In this document: piece by piece, positions 43,638-53,279 of the stretch
How positions within the stretch are numbered: the stretch's first letter is position 1
Layout of the letters: each line of letters starts with the position of its first letter
From: Paraclostridium ghonii
GTDB lineage: Bacteria > Bacillota > Clostridia > Peptostreptococcales > Peptostreptococcaceae
Strand: one strand, 5' to 3'
Assembly (NCBI RefSeq): GCF_030815085.1
Contig: NZ_JAUSWG010000007.1
DNA: 64,000 nucleotides
Notes under the pieces: model-generated
Databases searched by the model: none
What the model was told of the DNA's origin: nothing
Seen by the model: the letters and a program-made list of their open reading frames with translations, nothing else
Position numbers and translations under genes: made by a program

Positions 43638-44720
43638 TTATCTTCTACTGTTATTCATCATTAATACTTTTTCAAATATTTCTTGATCTTCTACAGATTT
43701 TCCAGTACCTAATGCAACACAATCTAAAGGATTTTCAGCTATATGAACAGGCATTCCTGTTTGCTCTTTTACTAAATTATCAAGCCCTCTAAGTAAAGCT
43801 CCCCCTCCAGTTAACATTATTCCGTTTTCCATTATGTCTGAAGATAGTTCTGGTGGAGTTTTTTCTAAAGTTGATTTTATAGCATCTACTATCGATGTTA
43901 TAGGTTCTTTTAATGCTTCTCTAACTTGTGATGATGATATATGCTCAGTTTTAGGAAGCCCAGATATTAAATCTCTACCTCTTATTTGCATAGTTTCCTC
44001 TGAATCATCTTTAAATGTTGATCCTATTTGTATTTTAACGTCTTCTGCTGTTCTTTCACCTATCATTAAGTTGTACTCTTTCTTAACATAGTTTACTATA
44101 GACTCGTCAAACTCGTCTCCACCTATTCTTATAGATTTAGCAGTAACTATACCACCTAAAGATATTACAGCTATTTCCGAAGTACCTCCACCGATATCTA
44201 CTACCATGTGTCCTTCTGGTTCTTCAACTCTAAGTCCAGCTCCTATTGCAGCTGCCATAGGTTCTTCTATAAGGTATGCATCTCTTGCTCCTGCTTGTCT
44301 CGCAGCTTCTTCTATAGCTCTCTTTTCTACTTCTGTTACTCCAAAAGGTACACAGATTGCTATTCTTGGACTAACTACACCTTTGTTAGATGCTGCTTTT
44401 TTTATAAAGTAACTTAACATTGCTTGAGTAACATCGAAATCTGCTATAACTCCATCTTTCATAGGTCTTATAGCTACTATGTTTCCAGGTGTTCTCCCTA
44501 TCATTCTTTTAGCTTCTTCTCCAACTGCTAAAACAGATTTAATGTCATCTCTTATAGCTACAACTGAAGGTTCTCTAACTACTATACCCTGTCCTTTTAT
44601 GTAAACTAATGTATTTGCTGTTCCTAAATCTATTCCCATGTCCTTAGACATTTTATTCATTCCAAATAAAGATTTTAATCCTTTTCTTTCTTTCTTTTCT
44701 CTCTTTTCTTTCTTTGCCAT
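43638..44720 (-). CDS. mreB: Rod shape-determining actin homologue MreB
   Basis: A 360-residue actin-like ATPase that guides cell-wall elongation. Phosphate-1 motif GIDLGTANT is near residue 29, phosphate-2 VVDIGGGTSEIAVI near 178, and adenosine motif GIMLTGGGALLRG near 306. A basic N-terminal extension (KKEKREKKERKG) of about 25 residues precedes the usual start and is unusual in length. First gene of mreB-mreC-mreD-PBP2-minCDE, 28 bp from radC. Confidence 0.97.
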   Translation of the reverse strand: MAKKEKREKKERKGLKSLFGMNKMSKDMGIDLGTANTLVYIKGQGIVVREPSVVAIRDDIKSVLAVGEEAKRMIGRTPGNIVAIRPMKDGVIADFDVTQAMLSYFIKKAASNKGVVSPRIAICVPFGVTEVEKRAIEEAARQAGARDAYLIEEPMAAAIGAGLRVEEPEGHMVVDIGGGTSEIAVISLGGIVTAKSIRIGGDEFDESIVNYVKKEYNLMIGERTAEDVKIQIGSTFKDDSEETMQIRGRDLISGLPKTEHISSSQVREALKEPITSIVDAIKSTLEKTPPELSSDIMENGIMLTGGGALLRGLDNLVKEQTGMPVHIAENPLDCVALGTGKSVEDQEIFEKVLMMNNSRR

Positions 44721-44748
44721 AATTTCAAGCTCCTTTCACATATATACA

Positions 44749-45444
44749 TCAAATTATCATATTTTCCTTAAAACTGTAATAAAGCCCATCACCTATTATT
44801 ATATGGTCTATGACTTCAATACCTATTAGTTCGCCACATTTTACTAACCTAGACGTTACATTCTTATCTTCACGAGATGGTTCTATGTTTCCTGATGGGT
44901 GGTTGTGCATAAGAATAATTTTGTTGCTACTTCTTTTTATAGCTTCTCTAAACACTTCTCTTGGATGAACCACTGACATGTTAAGAGTTCCTACTGAAAC
45001 ATCAATATCACAAATTATTTCGTTCTTTGTATTCAAAAGAATTGTTTTAAAAACCTCTTTTTTTAAATATCTTAAACTATCCATGTAATATTTGTATATA
45101 TCCCATGGATTTGTAATTTTATATTTTGCAGGCTTTACACTAGCTATTCTTACACCTAACTCTAAGGCAGCTTTTATTTGTGCTGCTTTAGATAATCCTA
45201 TACCATCGATTTCACATAGTTCTTGTATAGTTATATCTTCTAGCCATCTTATTCCTTGTCCATCTTTATTTATTATATAACTTGCTAATTCTAAAACACT
45301 TTGTTTTTTAGTTCCTGTCCTTAAAATGATTGCTAATAATTCAGCATTAGATAAGCTTTTTTCTCCTTGTGTAAGCATTTTTTCTCTAGGTCTTTCTTCT
45401 AATGCCATCTCCTTTACACTTATACATAAGCTTGATGACTTCAT
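44749..45444 (-). CDS. radC: JAB/MPN domain protein RadC
   Basis: A 231-residue protein with an N-terminal helix-hairpin-helix (around ELCEIDGIGLSKAAQI) and a C-terminal JAMM metalloprotease-like domain. The JAMM motif appears as HNHPSGNIEPSREDKNVT. Despite the name, a repair role is doubtful; the molecular function remains unknown. It follows maf by 15 bp and precedes mreB, an order conserved in many Firmicutes. GGAGGG supports the start. Confidence 0.95.
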   Translation of the reverse strand: MKSSSLCISVKEMALEERPREKMLTQGEKSLSNAELLAIILRTGTKKQSVLELASYIINKDGQGIRWLEDITIQELCEIDGIGLSKAAQIKAALELGVRIASVKPAKYKITNPWDIYKYYMDSLRYLKKEVFKTILLNTKNEIICDIDVSVGTLNMSVVHPREVFREAIKRSSNKIILMHNHPSGNIEPSREDKNVTSRLVKCGELIGIEVIDHIIIGDGLYYSFKENMII

Positions 45445-45459
45445 AAAAAATTAACCCTC

Positions 45460-46044
45460 CTAGATTCCTTTAAAAAGATTTATATTGAAATTTTCTTTAA
45501 GGATATCACTTAACTTTGATATTGGTAATCCAACTATATTAAAATAATCTCCTTTAATTCCTTCAACTAATAAAGCGCCATATCCCTGTATCCCATAAGA
45601 TCCAGCTTTATCTAAACACTCTTTAGTGCTTATGTAGTCTTTTATATCTTGGTCGGTTAACTTTTTAAATTTAACATTACTTATAGCATAGTCCACTATT
45701 TTTTTTTCGTTTCCTAAGTTTACTATGCTAATTCCTGTTATTACCTGATGTTCTCTATTTGACAATTTGCTTAACATATCAAAAGCTTCTTCTTCACTTT
45801 TAGGTTTTCCTAAAATTTCATGATCTAAAACAACAATAGTGTCAGCTCCAATCACTAAATCATTAGGATTTTTTAGAGCAACACTCATACACTTTTCAAA
45901 TGCTAGTCTTAATACTAGTTGCGTAGGATCCTCATTTTTTAATATACTTTCATCTATATCGCTAGTTATGACGTTAAATTCAACATTTGTATTAGCCAAA
46001 ATCTCTTTTCTTCTAGGCGATCCTGATGCCAATATTATATTCAT
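45460..46044 (-). CDS. maf: Maf-family nucleoside triphosphate pyrophosphatase
   Basis: Hydrolyses non-canonical or modified nucleotides (dTTP/UTP-type Maf) and is linked to septum formation. The N-terminal ILASGSPRRKEIL motif and GADTIVVLDHEILGKP in two blocks are diagnostic; QGYGALLVEGIKGDYFNIVGLP completes the fold. The start at 46044 follows AGAGGTG, so 19 upstream codons of open frame are discarded. The 194-residue length fits. First of maf-radC-mre. Confidence 0.96.
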   Translation of the reverse strand: MNIILASGSPRRKEILANTNVEFNVITSDIDESILKNEDPTQLVLRLAFEKCMSVALKNPNDLVIGADTIVVLDHEILGKPKSEEEAFDMLSKLSNREHQVITGISIVNLGNEKKIVDYAISNVKFKKLTDQDIKDYISTKECLDKAGSYGIQGYGALLVEGIKGDYFNIVGLPISKLSDILKENFNINLFKGI

Positions 46045-46159
46045 TAATTCACCTCTTTTTAGATACCTATTTAGTTTATCACTATATTGTAAAAATTTCA
46101 ACGTTAATGTCGAACGTTTTTGTTACACTCTCGTTACAAAATCTATTTTTTTGAAAAAA

Positions 46160-46190
46160 AATATGAGATATGGAAAATATCCATATCTCT
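46160..46190 (-). terminator. Terminator of the rnf operon
   Basis: GAGATATGG (46165-46173) pairs with CCATATCTC (46181-46189). The minus strand continues with ATTTTTTTT, and the hairpin lies just past the rnfB stop. Confidence 0.9.
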
Positions 46191-46202
46191 ATAATATCCA
46201 TA

Positions 46203-47174
46203 TTATAAAATTTTAATAGCCTTTTTAGGACATTTTTGAACACATAGATGACATCCTACACATTTGTCTGCATCTACCTTGTGTGTTCCTTTTAACTCTC
46301 CTGAAATAGCATCAAACTTACATTGTTTTTTACATATAGTACATCCTACACATTTTTCTTCTTCAATTGTAACTTTTTTTCTATCATTTAAATTACCTTT
46401 TATAGCTTTTGTAGGACATTTTTCTACGCAAACCATACATTGTACACATTTGCTATAATCTACTTTTGCCAATTTATTCTCTACATGTATAGCGTCAAAT
46501 GGACACGATTTTGCACATATTCCACATCCGATACACCCTACACTACATTTTTCTTTAACATTTTTACCAAATTCTTTGCTATTACAAGATACTGTAACTT
46601 TATTTTTTATCGGTTTTTCATTTATCAAACCTTTTGGACATACATCCATGCATTTTCCACAAAGAACACATTTTTCTTCGTCTATAATAGCTACTCCATC
46701 TATTATTTTAATTGCGTCAAACTGACAAGCACTCACGCAAGTGCCTAGTCCTAAACATCCATATTTACAAGACTTAGATCCTCCATTTAGAGCATTTGCA
46801 GCTCTACAATCAGTCATGCCTTCATATACATATTTATCTTTTGAAGTAGAACAATTTCCACCACATATAACATTAGCTACTTTCTTTTCTCCTGCTTCTG
46901 ATGCTATGCCCATTATTTCTCCTATTTTAGCTGCGCATTCGCTACCTCCAACAGGACATCCGTTTACAGATGCACTACCTTCAACTATTGCACTTGCTAA
47001 ACCTCCACAACCTGGGAATCCACATCCTCCACAGTTTGCTCCAGGTAATACTTCAAGTATAGCCTCTACTCTTTCATCAACTTCAACTGCAAACTTCTTA
47101 GAAGCATATGCTAAAATTGCTCCGAATATTAAACCCATTACCCCTAAAACTAAAATTGAATTAATTATAGCCAA
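46203..47174 (-). CDS. rnfB: Rnf complex ferredoxin subunit RnfB
   Basis: Electron-entry subunit of the ferredoxin:NAD+ oxidoreductase. An N-terminal membrane helix (to about 25) is followed by the CGGCGFPGC cluster motif near residue 48. Six further ferredoxin-like CxxCxxCxxxC motifs follow, from GTCVSAC to the last CVGCHLCVQKC. That is many more than the enterobacterial RsxB and typical of clostridial RnfB. The start appears to be TTG (GGGGTGAG spaced 4 bases upstream). Last gene of rnfCDGEAB. Confidence 0.97.
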   Translation of the reverse strand: MAIINSILVLGVMGLIFGAILAYASKKFAVEVDERVEAILEVLPGANCGGCGFPGCGGLASAIVEGSASVNGCPVGGSECAAKIGEIMGIASEAGEKKVANVICGGNCSTSKDKYVYEGMTDCRAANALNGGSKSCKYGCLGLGTCVSACQFDAIKIIDGVAIIDEEKCVLCGKCMDVCPKGLINEKPIKNKVTVSCNSKEFGKNVKEKCSVGCIGCGICAKSCPFDAIHVENKLAKVDYSKCVQCMVCVEKCPTKAIKGNLNDRKKVTIEEEKCVGCTICKKQCKFDAISGELKGTHKVDADKCVGCHLCVQKCPKKAIKIL

Positions 47175-47190
47175 TTATCTCACCCCTAAC

Positions 47191-47766
47191 TTATAGCTTT
47201 ATAAGCCCTGCAAAGCCTAAAAATGCTATTGACATTAAACTTGCTGATATTAATGTTATAGGAAATCCTTTAAAGCTCTCAGGTATATCTGCTAATTCTA
47301 ATCTTTCTCTTATTCCTGCAAATAAAACTATAGCTAAAGTAAATCCTACTCCTGCTCCAAATCCATTTACTATAGTCTCAACTAAGTTATATCCATTTTT
47401 AACATTAACTAAAGCTATACCTAAAACTGCACAGTTTGTAGTTATAAGAGGTAAAAACACTCCTAATGCTTGGTATAAAGATGGACTCATTTTTTGTATT
47501 ACCATTTCAACAAACTGAACTATAGATGCGATTACTAGTATAAACGCTATTGTTTGTAAAAATTGATTGTTAGTTATTTCTAATATCTTTTGTACGAAAT
47601 ATGTTATAAAAGATGCTAGAGTTAAAACAAATGTAACTGCAACTCCCATCCCAACTGCTGTATCTACTTTTTTAGAAACTCCTAAAAACGGACATATTCC
47701 TAAGAATTGAGATGTTATAACATTATTAACTAATACAACACTTAAAAATAAAAGTATTAAATTCAT
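47191..47766 (-). CDS. rnfA: Rnf complex subunit RnfA
   Basis: A 191-residue membrane subunit with six helices, homologous to NqrE/RnfE. FLGICPFLGVSKK near residue 22 and TTNCAVLGIAL near 108 each contribute a Cys; the matching pair in Nqr/Rnf holds a membrane-embedded iron-sulfur centre. Between rnfE and rnfB with short gaps. Confidence 0.97.
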   Translation of the reverse strand: MNLILLFLSVVLVNNVITSQFLGICPFLGVSKKVDTAVGMGVAVTFVLTLASFITYFVQKILEITNNQFLQTIAFILVIASIVQFVEMVIQKMSPSLYQALGVFLPLITTNCAVLGIALVNVKNGYNLVETIVNGFGAGVGFTLAIVLFAGIRERLELADIPESFKGFPITLISASLMSIAFLGFAGLIKL

Positions 47767-47777
47767 ATATATCCCTC

Positions 47778-48374
47778 CTAATTAGCTTTCTTATCTTTTA
47801 ATTTATTGAATCCTGCAAGTAAAAATCCTAATGTTAGGAAAGCTCCTGGAGGTAATATAAATAATAAAGCTGGCTGGAAAGATGCTCCAAATAAAGTAAA
47901 TCCAAATAAACTACCATTTCCAAGTATTTCTCTTATAGCCCCTAATACTGTTAATGATAGTGCAAATCCAAGTCCCATACCTAGTCCATCAGCAGCTGAC
48001 TCAACTGGTTTATTTTTAGATGCAAAACTCTCTGCACGAGCTAATATTAAACAGTTAACAACGATTAACGGTATAAATAGTCCTAATGCTTTATCAAGAG
48101 CAGGTATATAAGCTTTAAGTAACATACCTACCATAGTAACAAATGTAGCTATTACTACTACGAAAGCCGGAATTCTTATCTTAGATGGTATAAATTTTCT
48201 CATCATAGATATAACTACATTCGAACATACTAGTACTGCAGTAGTTGAAAGCCCCATACCTAATCCATTTATAGCTGAAGTCGTAACCGCCAACGTAGGA
48301 CACATACCGATTACTTGAACAAGCGTTGGGTTTTCATCTATTAATCCATTTTTAATTATTTTTCCTAAACCCAT
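47778..48374 (-). CDS. rnfE: Rnf complex subunit RnfE
   Basis: A 198-residue six-helix membrane subunit, paralogous to RnfA with inverted topology. IGMCPTLAVT near residue 24 and VVNCLILARAE near 110 carry the conserved Cys residues. It begins 3 bp after the rnfG stop. With RnfA it forms the membrane core that moves electrons across the bilayer and couples to Na+ or H+ export. Confidence 0.97.
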   Translation of the reverse strand: MGLGKIIKNGLIDENPTLVQVIGMCPTLAVTTSAINGLGMGLSTTAVLVCSNVVISMMRKFIPSKIRIPAFVVVIATFVTMVGMLLKAYIPALDKALGLFIPLIVVNCLILARAESFASKNKPVESAADGLGMGLGFALSLTVLGAIREILGNGSLFGFTLFGASFQPALLFILPPGAFLTLGFLLAGFNKLKDKKAN

Positions 48375-48377
48375 ATT

Positions 48378-48953
48378 CTATTCCCCCGTTCCATTAATTG
48401 ATATAAGTTTTTGTTTATATACATCCATAGCTGCATTTACACCAGCTGTAACAGCCTTAGAAGTTATAGTAGCTCCAGATATAGCTACTATATCACTTTC
48501 ATTGCTAGCATTTCCTTTCACAACATTAAGTGGAGTTTCAACGCTTTTACCATTATATTGATCTTTAAATAAAGGGTCTGCAGCTTTTGATCCAAGTCCT
48601 GGTGTTTCTGAATGATTTCCTACCTTTACTCCTGATATTTTACCATCATTAGAAATTCCAACCATAACTTCAACCTTACCACCATATCCTTTAGGTGTTG
48701 TCTTTATAGTATACCCTACTACTTCTCCACCTTTTTCACCTTGATAAACTTCTTCTATTAAATCACCTTTTACATTGGTTACTTCTTTAAACTCTTCAGC
48801 ACCTTTAAGAACCTCTTGTCTAGACTCATTGTTAGCTTGAATGTTTCTTTGTTCTATAACTGGTTCAGTTATATTATTTGTTAGACTTAGCATAAGTGAT
48901 GCTATGGCACATATTAAAAATAATATACTCCCTAATCTAAATATATCTTTCAT
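48378..48953 (-). CDS. rnfG: Rnf complex flavoprotein subunit RnfG
   Basis: A 191-residue protein with one N-terminal membrane helix (6-24) and an FMN-binding periplasmic-side domain. SGAT at residues 159-162 is the ApbE target, with Thr162 the expected covalent FMN site. It begins immediately after the rnfD stop. The ApbE protein encoded at 1.3-2.4 kb is the likely modifying enzyme. Confidence 0.97.
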   Translation of the reverse strand: MKDIFRLGSILFLICAIASLMLSLTNNITEPVIEQRNIQANNESRQEVLKGAEEFKEVTNVKGDLIEEVYQGEKGGEVVGYTIKTTPKGYGGKVEVMVGISNDGKISGVKVGNHSETPGLGSKAADPLFKDQYNGKSVETPLNVVKGNASNESDIVAISGATITSKAVTAGVNAAMDVYKQKLISINGTGE

Positions 48954-49937
48954 TTACTTAGCCACCTCCCCAAATACTCTCGGTCTTGTGTATTTATCGA
49001 TAAGAGGTGTCATTACGTTTACAAATAATATAGAATAAGATACTCCTTCTGGATATCCTCCATAAAGTCTTATAACTGTAGTTATAACACCTGCTACTAT
49101 CGCATATATAATTTGACCCTTTTTAGTCATTGGAGATGTTGTATAGTCAGTAAGCATAAAGAATGCTCCTAACATAAGTCCACCTGCTACCATTTGGTAC
49201 ATAACAAATTCAAAGTTAAATCCACCTAGTATAAACATTAATATGGCTACTGTTCCTATATAAAATACAGGTATTACATAATTAATTATCCCTTTATACA
49301 TTAAATATAATCCACCTAATATAAGTAGCAATGCAGATGTTTCGCCTATACATCCACCTATATTACCTATGAACATATCAAAAAGACTTACTCCACTACT
49401 GTTTAAAACACTTATACCTTCAGTTCCTGCTTTTAATGCAGCTAATGGTGTTGCTGTTGTTACTGCATCTAAATTGCCTGAACTAACCCAATTTACTCCG
49501 GTTTTTGTCCATGTAGTCATAGCTACTGGAAATGATGCTAATAAGAATGCTCTTGCTCCTAATGCAGGGTTTATGAAGTTATTTCCAATTCCCCCAAATA
49601 CCATTTTAACAATTATTATTGCAAAAGCAGAACCTGCTAAACACATCCACCATGGAAGAGCTGCTGGAACGTTAAATGCTAGTAACAATCCTGTTACAAC
49701 CGCTGAGTAATCTCCAATAGTAGATTCTTTTTTACTTATTTTTTGGCATATCCATTCAAATCCTACAGCTCCTAATATACACCAAAACATTACATTTATA
49801 GCGCTTAATCTAAAGAAATATATACCAGCTAATGCTGCAGGTAAAAGAGCTATTATAACTTGCTTCATTATATATGATGTATCTTCATTACTTCTCACAT
49901 GTGGAGAAGATGACACTATTAATTTACTATCCATCAT
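48954..49937 (-). CDS. rnfD: Rnf complex subunit RnfD
   Basis: A 327-residue membrane subunit with about nine helices, homologous to NqrB. DAVTTATPL (residues 157-164) contains the expected flavinylated Thr163. FGGIGNNFINPALGARAF is the family block (two halves near residues 115-130). 15 bp downstream of rnfC, adjoining rnfG directly. Confidence 0.97.
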   Translation of the reverse strand: MMDSKLIVSSSPHVRSNEDTSYIMKQVIIALLPAALAGIYFFRLSAINVMFWCILGAVGFEWICQKISKKESTIGDYSAVVTGLLLAFNVPAALPWWMCLAGSAFAIIIVKMVFGGIGNNFINPALGARAFLLASFPVAMTTWTKTGVNWVSSGNLDAVTTATPLAALKAGTEGISVLNSSGVSLFDMFIGNIGGCIGETSALLLILGGLYLMYKGIINYVIPVFYIGTVAILMFILGGFNFEFVMYQMVAGGLMLGAFFMLTDYTTSPMTKKGQIIYAIVAGVITTVIRLYGGYPEGVSYSILFVNVMTPLIDKYTRPRVFGEVAK

Positions 49938-49952
49938 ATTTCCCCCTAACTT

Positions 49953-51287
49953 TTACTTATTTGATTGTTTTCTTTTCAGTGCAATTATTTCCTTTTTAGC
50001 TACTCTAATTGATTGAAGTAGAGGTCTTCTTGCAGGACATATAAATGAACATGATCCACACTCTATACAATCTAGTGCTCTAAATTTTTCAGATGATTCA
50101 AAGTCCCCTTTTAAACTATACGCACTTATATATAATGGTTGTAAAAATGCTGGACAAACATCTAGACACTTTCCACATCTTAAACAGTTTTTAGACTTTG
50201 GAACAGTAGCTTCCTCTTCATCTAAGCATAATATTCCTGACGTACCTTTGTTAGTAGGTATGTTAGTCGTATATTGAGCAATCCCCATCATAGGTCCACC
50301 CATTATTATTTTACCAACCTTCTTATCACTTTTAAGACCTCCACACTCTTCTATAATTTCTGAGAAAAGTGTACCAACTTTAGTTATAAGATTTCTTGGT
50401 TCTTGTATACAATTTCCAGTCACAGTTGTTATCCTCTCTACAAGAGGCATACCTGTTTTTATAGTTGTTGCTATTTGCGCCGCTGTTCCTACATTGCTGA
50501 CAACAGCTCCTGAATCCATTGGTAATCCACCTGATGGTACCTCTCTATTTGTACAAGCATATATAAGTTGTTTTTCTGCTCCCTGAGGATATTTAACTTC
50601 AAGCCCTACAACTTCTATATTATTAATTTCACTTGAAACTTTTGTGATTGCCTCTATAGCATCTGGCTTATTTACCTCTATGCCTATGTATCCCTTATCT
50701 ACGTTTAAAGCTTTCATAAGAACTTGCAATCCAAATACAACATCTTCTGGATTTTCAATCATCAACCTATGATCTGCTGTTAAATATGGTTCACATTCAG
50801 CTCCATTTAAGATGACAAAGTCAATTTTTTTATCTGGCGGTGGAGAAATTTTTACATGGGTTGGAAATGTAGCTCCTCCCATTCCAACAATACCTGCTTC
50901 TTTTATAATTTCTACTATTTCTTCTTTTTTTAAACTTTCTAAACTCCCCTTTGGCTTTACACTCTCATGTATAGTGTTTTTAAAATCGTTTTCTACTATT
51001 ACACATGTACTTACTCCTCCAGGAACTTCAATATCCTTTATTCCTGTTACTGTTCCTGATACTGATGAGTGAATATTAGCAGATACAAACCCTTGCATTT
51101 CACCAATTTTTTGACCTACACAAACATGATCTCCTAAGCTCACTACAGGTTTTGCTGGTGCTCCTATATGTTGTTGCATAGAAATGTATACAACTTTAGG
51201 ATCTTTAGCTTTTTCTAGTGCCTTGTTGTTAGTATACTCTTTTCTATATGGAGGATGTATACCTCCTTTGAAAGTTAAGAGTTTCAT
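49953..51287 (-). CDS. rnfC: Rnf complex NADH-side subunit RnfC
   Basis: A 444-residue peripheral subunit that binds FMN and NADH. GGATFPTHVK near residue 137 marks the NADH/FMN-binding Nuo51-like domain, an SLBB fold follows, and two C-terminal 4Fe-4S motifs are CLRCGKCLDVC and CIECGSCSFIC. First gene of the rnf operon. Upstream, a TATACT -10 at a plausible spacing lies near 51335 but the -35 is poor. Confidence 0.97.
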   Translation of the reverse strand: MKLLTFKGGIHPPYRKEYTNNKALEKAKDPKVVYISMQQHIGAPAKPVVSLGDHVCVGQKIGEMQGFVSANIHSSVSGTVTGIKDIEVPGGVSTCVIVENDFKNTIHESVKPKGSLESLKKEEIVEIIKEAGIVGMGGATFPTHVKISPPPDKKIDFVILNGAECEPYLTADHRLMIENPEDVVFGLQVLMKALNVDKGYIGIEVNKPDAIEAITKVSSEINNIEVVGLEVKYPQGAEKQLIYACTNREVPSGGLPMDSGAVVSNVGTAAQIATTIKTGMPLVERITTVTGNCIQEPRNLITKVGTLFSEIIEECGGLKSDKKVGKIIMGGPMMGIAQYTTNIPTNKGTSGILCLDEEEATVPKSKNCLRCGKCLDVCPAFLQPLYISAYSLKGDFESSEKFRALDCIECGSCSFICPARRPLLQSIRVAKKEIIALKRKQSNK

Positions 51288-51436
51288 ACTTTTACCCCCT
51301 TACGGCTTAATTTAACTTTTTTTCTAATATAAGTATACTATATCCATAGTAATATTTTAACTATCGTTAAAAAAATATTTTAATTAAATCCATTTTATAA
51401 CGTTTTCCTACTTATTTACATAAAATTCTTAAAATA

Positions 51437-51465
51437 AAAAAAGTTGTTTTTTTAAACAACTTTTA
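51437..51465 (-). terminator. Terminator of the SPOR-domain gene
   Basis: AAAAAGTTGTTT pairs with AAACAACTTTT around a T-rich loop. It overlaps the stop codon of the SPOR gene. Confidence 0.85.
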
Positions 51466-52395
51466 AATAGCTTTTATTGAATTTACAAAGCTATAGTATC
51501 CCTGCATAGATGACATAAGTAAACTCTCACTAATATTGTATTGCTCTTTTTCTGCCATTTCTAAGCTATTTTTTGATTTTTCCTTTATAGATTCTGTATA
51601 TTGTAGTAAGTTTTCTTTAAAGCCTTTCATTCCATCATAATCAATTTCTTTTGCATGTTTTTCAACTTTTTCTAAAATTGCTATTCTATTTTCAATTATA
51701 TTTTTATAACTTGCCTTATCTATGCTATCCTTACTTTTATCAAATACCTTAGATTCTTCTTCAAAGTTAGTTATTAAATTATTTAACTCTTTACATATAT
51801 TTTCTACATACGCGTATTTTTCTGTGTATTGTAGACTAAGCATAGGTATTTCTAACTTAGTTACAAAAGCATCTGGAAACTGTTTTTTTAATTCTTCTAA
51901 GTTTTTTCTACTTTCTTCTTCTTTAAATGAAGGATATGTTTGTACTTTCTTAACCTTGTCTATTTCTACAATAGAAAATGGAACTTTTGATTCAGTTAAT
52001 TTATTTTGTATTTGTTTTAATTCTTGCTCATTATCTATAGCTGCTATTTGGATTGAGTATACTCCCCAATCTTTAACAGTAGCTACTTTAGCATTCTCAT
52101 TGTTAAGATTTGATACTTCTGTTTCTTTTTTATTTTCTTTTTTTTCAGCTTTAGATACTCCCCTAGTATCATCACTTTTTCCTATTATATCTTTATATGA
52201 AAATTCCTTAAATCCCAGATCTTTTTTATTGAAAACATTTAAACTAGTTATCTTTTCAGTAAAACTAAAATCAGATTTTCTTATAAAAAATGACCCTCCA
52301 ACTAGTACAACTACAACTAGTCCAATAGTTATTCCTTTTGCCATATGATTTCTTCTTCTATTCATGCCTCTATATATGTTTCTTCTCTTATTCAT
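51463..52395 (-). CDS. Membrane-anchored SPOR-domain protein
   Basis: A 310-residue protein: a very basic N-terminus (NKRRNIYRGMNRRRNH), one membrane helix (about 21-38), a charged linker, and a SPOR domain. The SPOR domain (about 112-182) starts at VYSIQIAAI and continues with a helix and strands to FVTKLEI. A helical C-terminal domain follows. SPOR domains bind denuded glycan strands at division septa. Position beside the rnf and mre-min clusters fits a cell-envelope role. GGGGGG before the ATG is a strong ribosome binding site. Exact function unknown. Confidence 0.82.
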   Translation of the reverse strand: MNKRRNIYRGMNRRRNHMAKGITIGLVVVVLVGGSFFIRKSDFSFTEKITSLNVFNKKDLGFKEFSYKDIIGKSDDTRGVSKAEKKENKKETEVSNLNNENAKVATVKDWGVYSIQIAAIDNEQELKQIQNKLTESKVPFSIVEIDKVKKVQTYPSFKEEESRKNLEELKKQFPDAFVTKLEIPMLSLQYTEKYAYVENICKELNNLITNFEEESKVFDKSKDSIDKASYKNIIENRIAILEKVEKHAKEIDYDGMKGFKENLLQYTESIKEKSKNSLEMAEKEQYNISESLLMSSMQGYYSFVNSIKAI

Positions 52396-52457
52396 TAGTT
52401 TGTCCCCCCGTTTAAATATATTTACTAATATATATTCAGTAAAAAAACTATATATTC

Positions 52458-53210
52458 CTAAATTTTAAATTTTGATACTATAGGATAATGGTCAGACATA
52501 TTTTTCATTAATACATCGTAATATTTTACTTCAATATCAGGTGAAACTAAAATATAATCAATTCTATCTAATGAAGTTGAAAAAGTTAAAACATTATCTT
52601 TATTTGTGCTCATAGCTGCATCTTTAAATATATTTTCATTTATATCCATACTTCCATCATTAAAATCCCCTACAACTATGTATGGATCACTTAAACCTTT
52701 TACAAAGGTTTCAACTTCTTTTAATTGTTTTTTCCTTTCTGAATTATTTAGTCCTAAATGTAAGTTTATTATATTTAAATGTCTTCCAAACCCAAGTTTG
52801 ACTACAGTATGAAGCATCCCTCTTTGTTCAGTTTTGCTGCTTAAATATATATGATTTTGACTAATTATTTTATACTTTGAATATGTTACAAGTCCATAAT
52901 TGGCACCAAATTTAACTACATTTGCACCAAAATGTGAGTACATATCTAAATCTTCCTTTAAACTACTAACTTGAAAACCGGCTTTAGCCGACTCATTTAC
53001 TTCCTGCAGACATATAATATCTGCATTTTCTATTCTTAAAAAATCAATTATATCGAATAAACTAGGAAACATGTCTTTATTTAGTCCGCTATGTATATTA
53101 TAACTAACTATTTTTATTTCCGTTTTAGGTGGAAATTTTTTTATTTCTAAAGAATAACTTCCAATAATTACTATAGATACAAAGATTATTGTCCATAGCT
53201 TTTTTATCAT
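52458..53210 (-). CDS. Exported endonuclease/exonuclease/phosphatase-family protein
   Basis: A 250-residue protein with an N-terminal signal anchor (about 4-20) and an EEP fold. Metal and catalytic residues are in SYNIHSG, CLQEVNES, LHLGLN, GDFNDG and SDHYPIV. Such exported proteins act as nucleases or phosphodiesterases, including on lipids; the substrate cannot be inferred. The ribosome binding site is weak. It shares strand and spacing with the SPOR gene (62 bp). Confidence 0.87.
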   Translation of the reverse strand: MIKKLWTIIFVSIVIIGSYSLEIKKFPPKTEIKIVSYNIHSGLNKDMFPSLFDIIDFLRIENADIICLQEVNESAKAGFQVSSLKEDLDMYSHFGANVVKFGANYGLVTYSKYKIISQNHIYLSSKTEQRGMLHTVVKLGFGRHLNIINLHLGLNNSERKKQLKEVETFVKGLSDPYIVVGDFNDGSMDINENIFKDAAMSTNKDNVLTFSTSLDRIDYILVSPDIEVKYYDVLMKNMSDHYPIVSKFKI

Positions 53211-53279
53211 CTTGTAATCAACCCCTAAATCTAATTGATTCTAGTCTTTAAAAAACTTAAGACGCTAATATATAGCGCC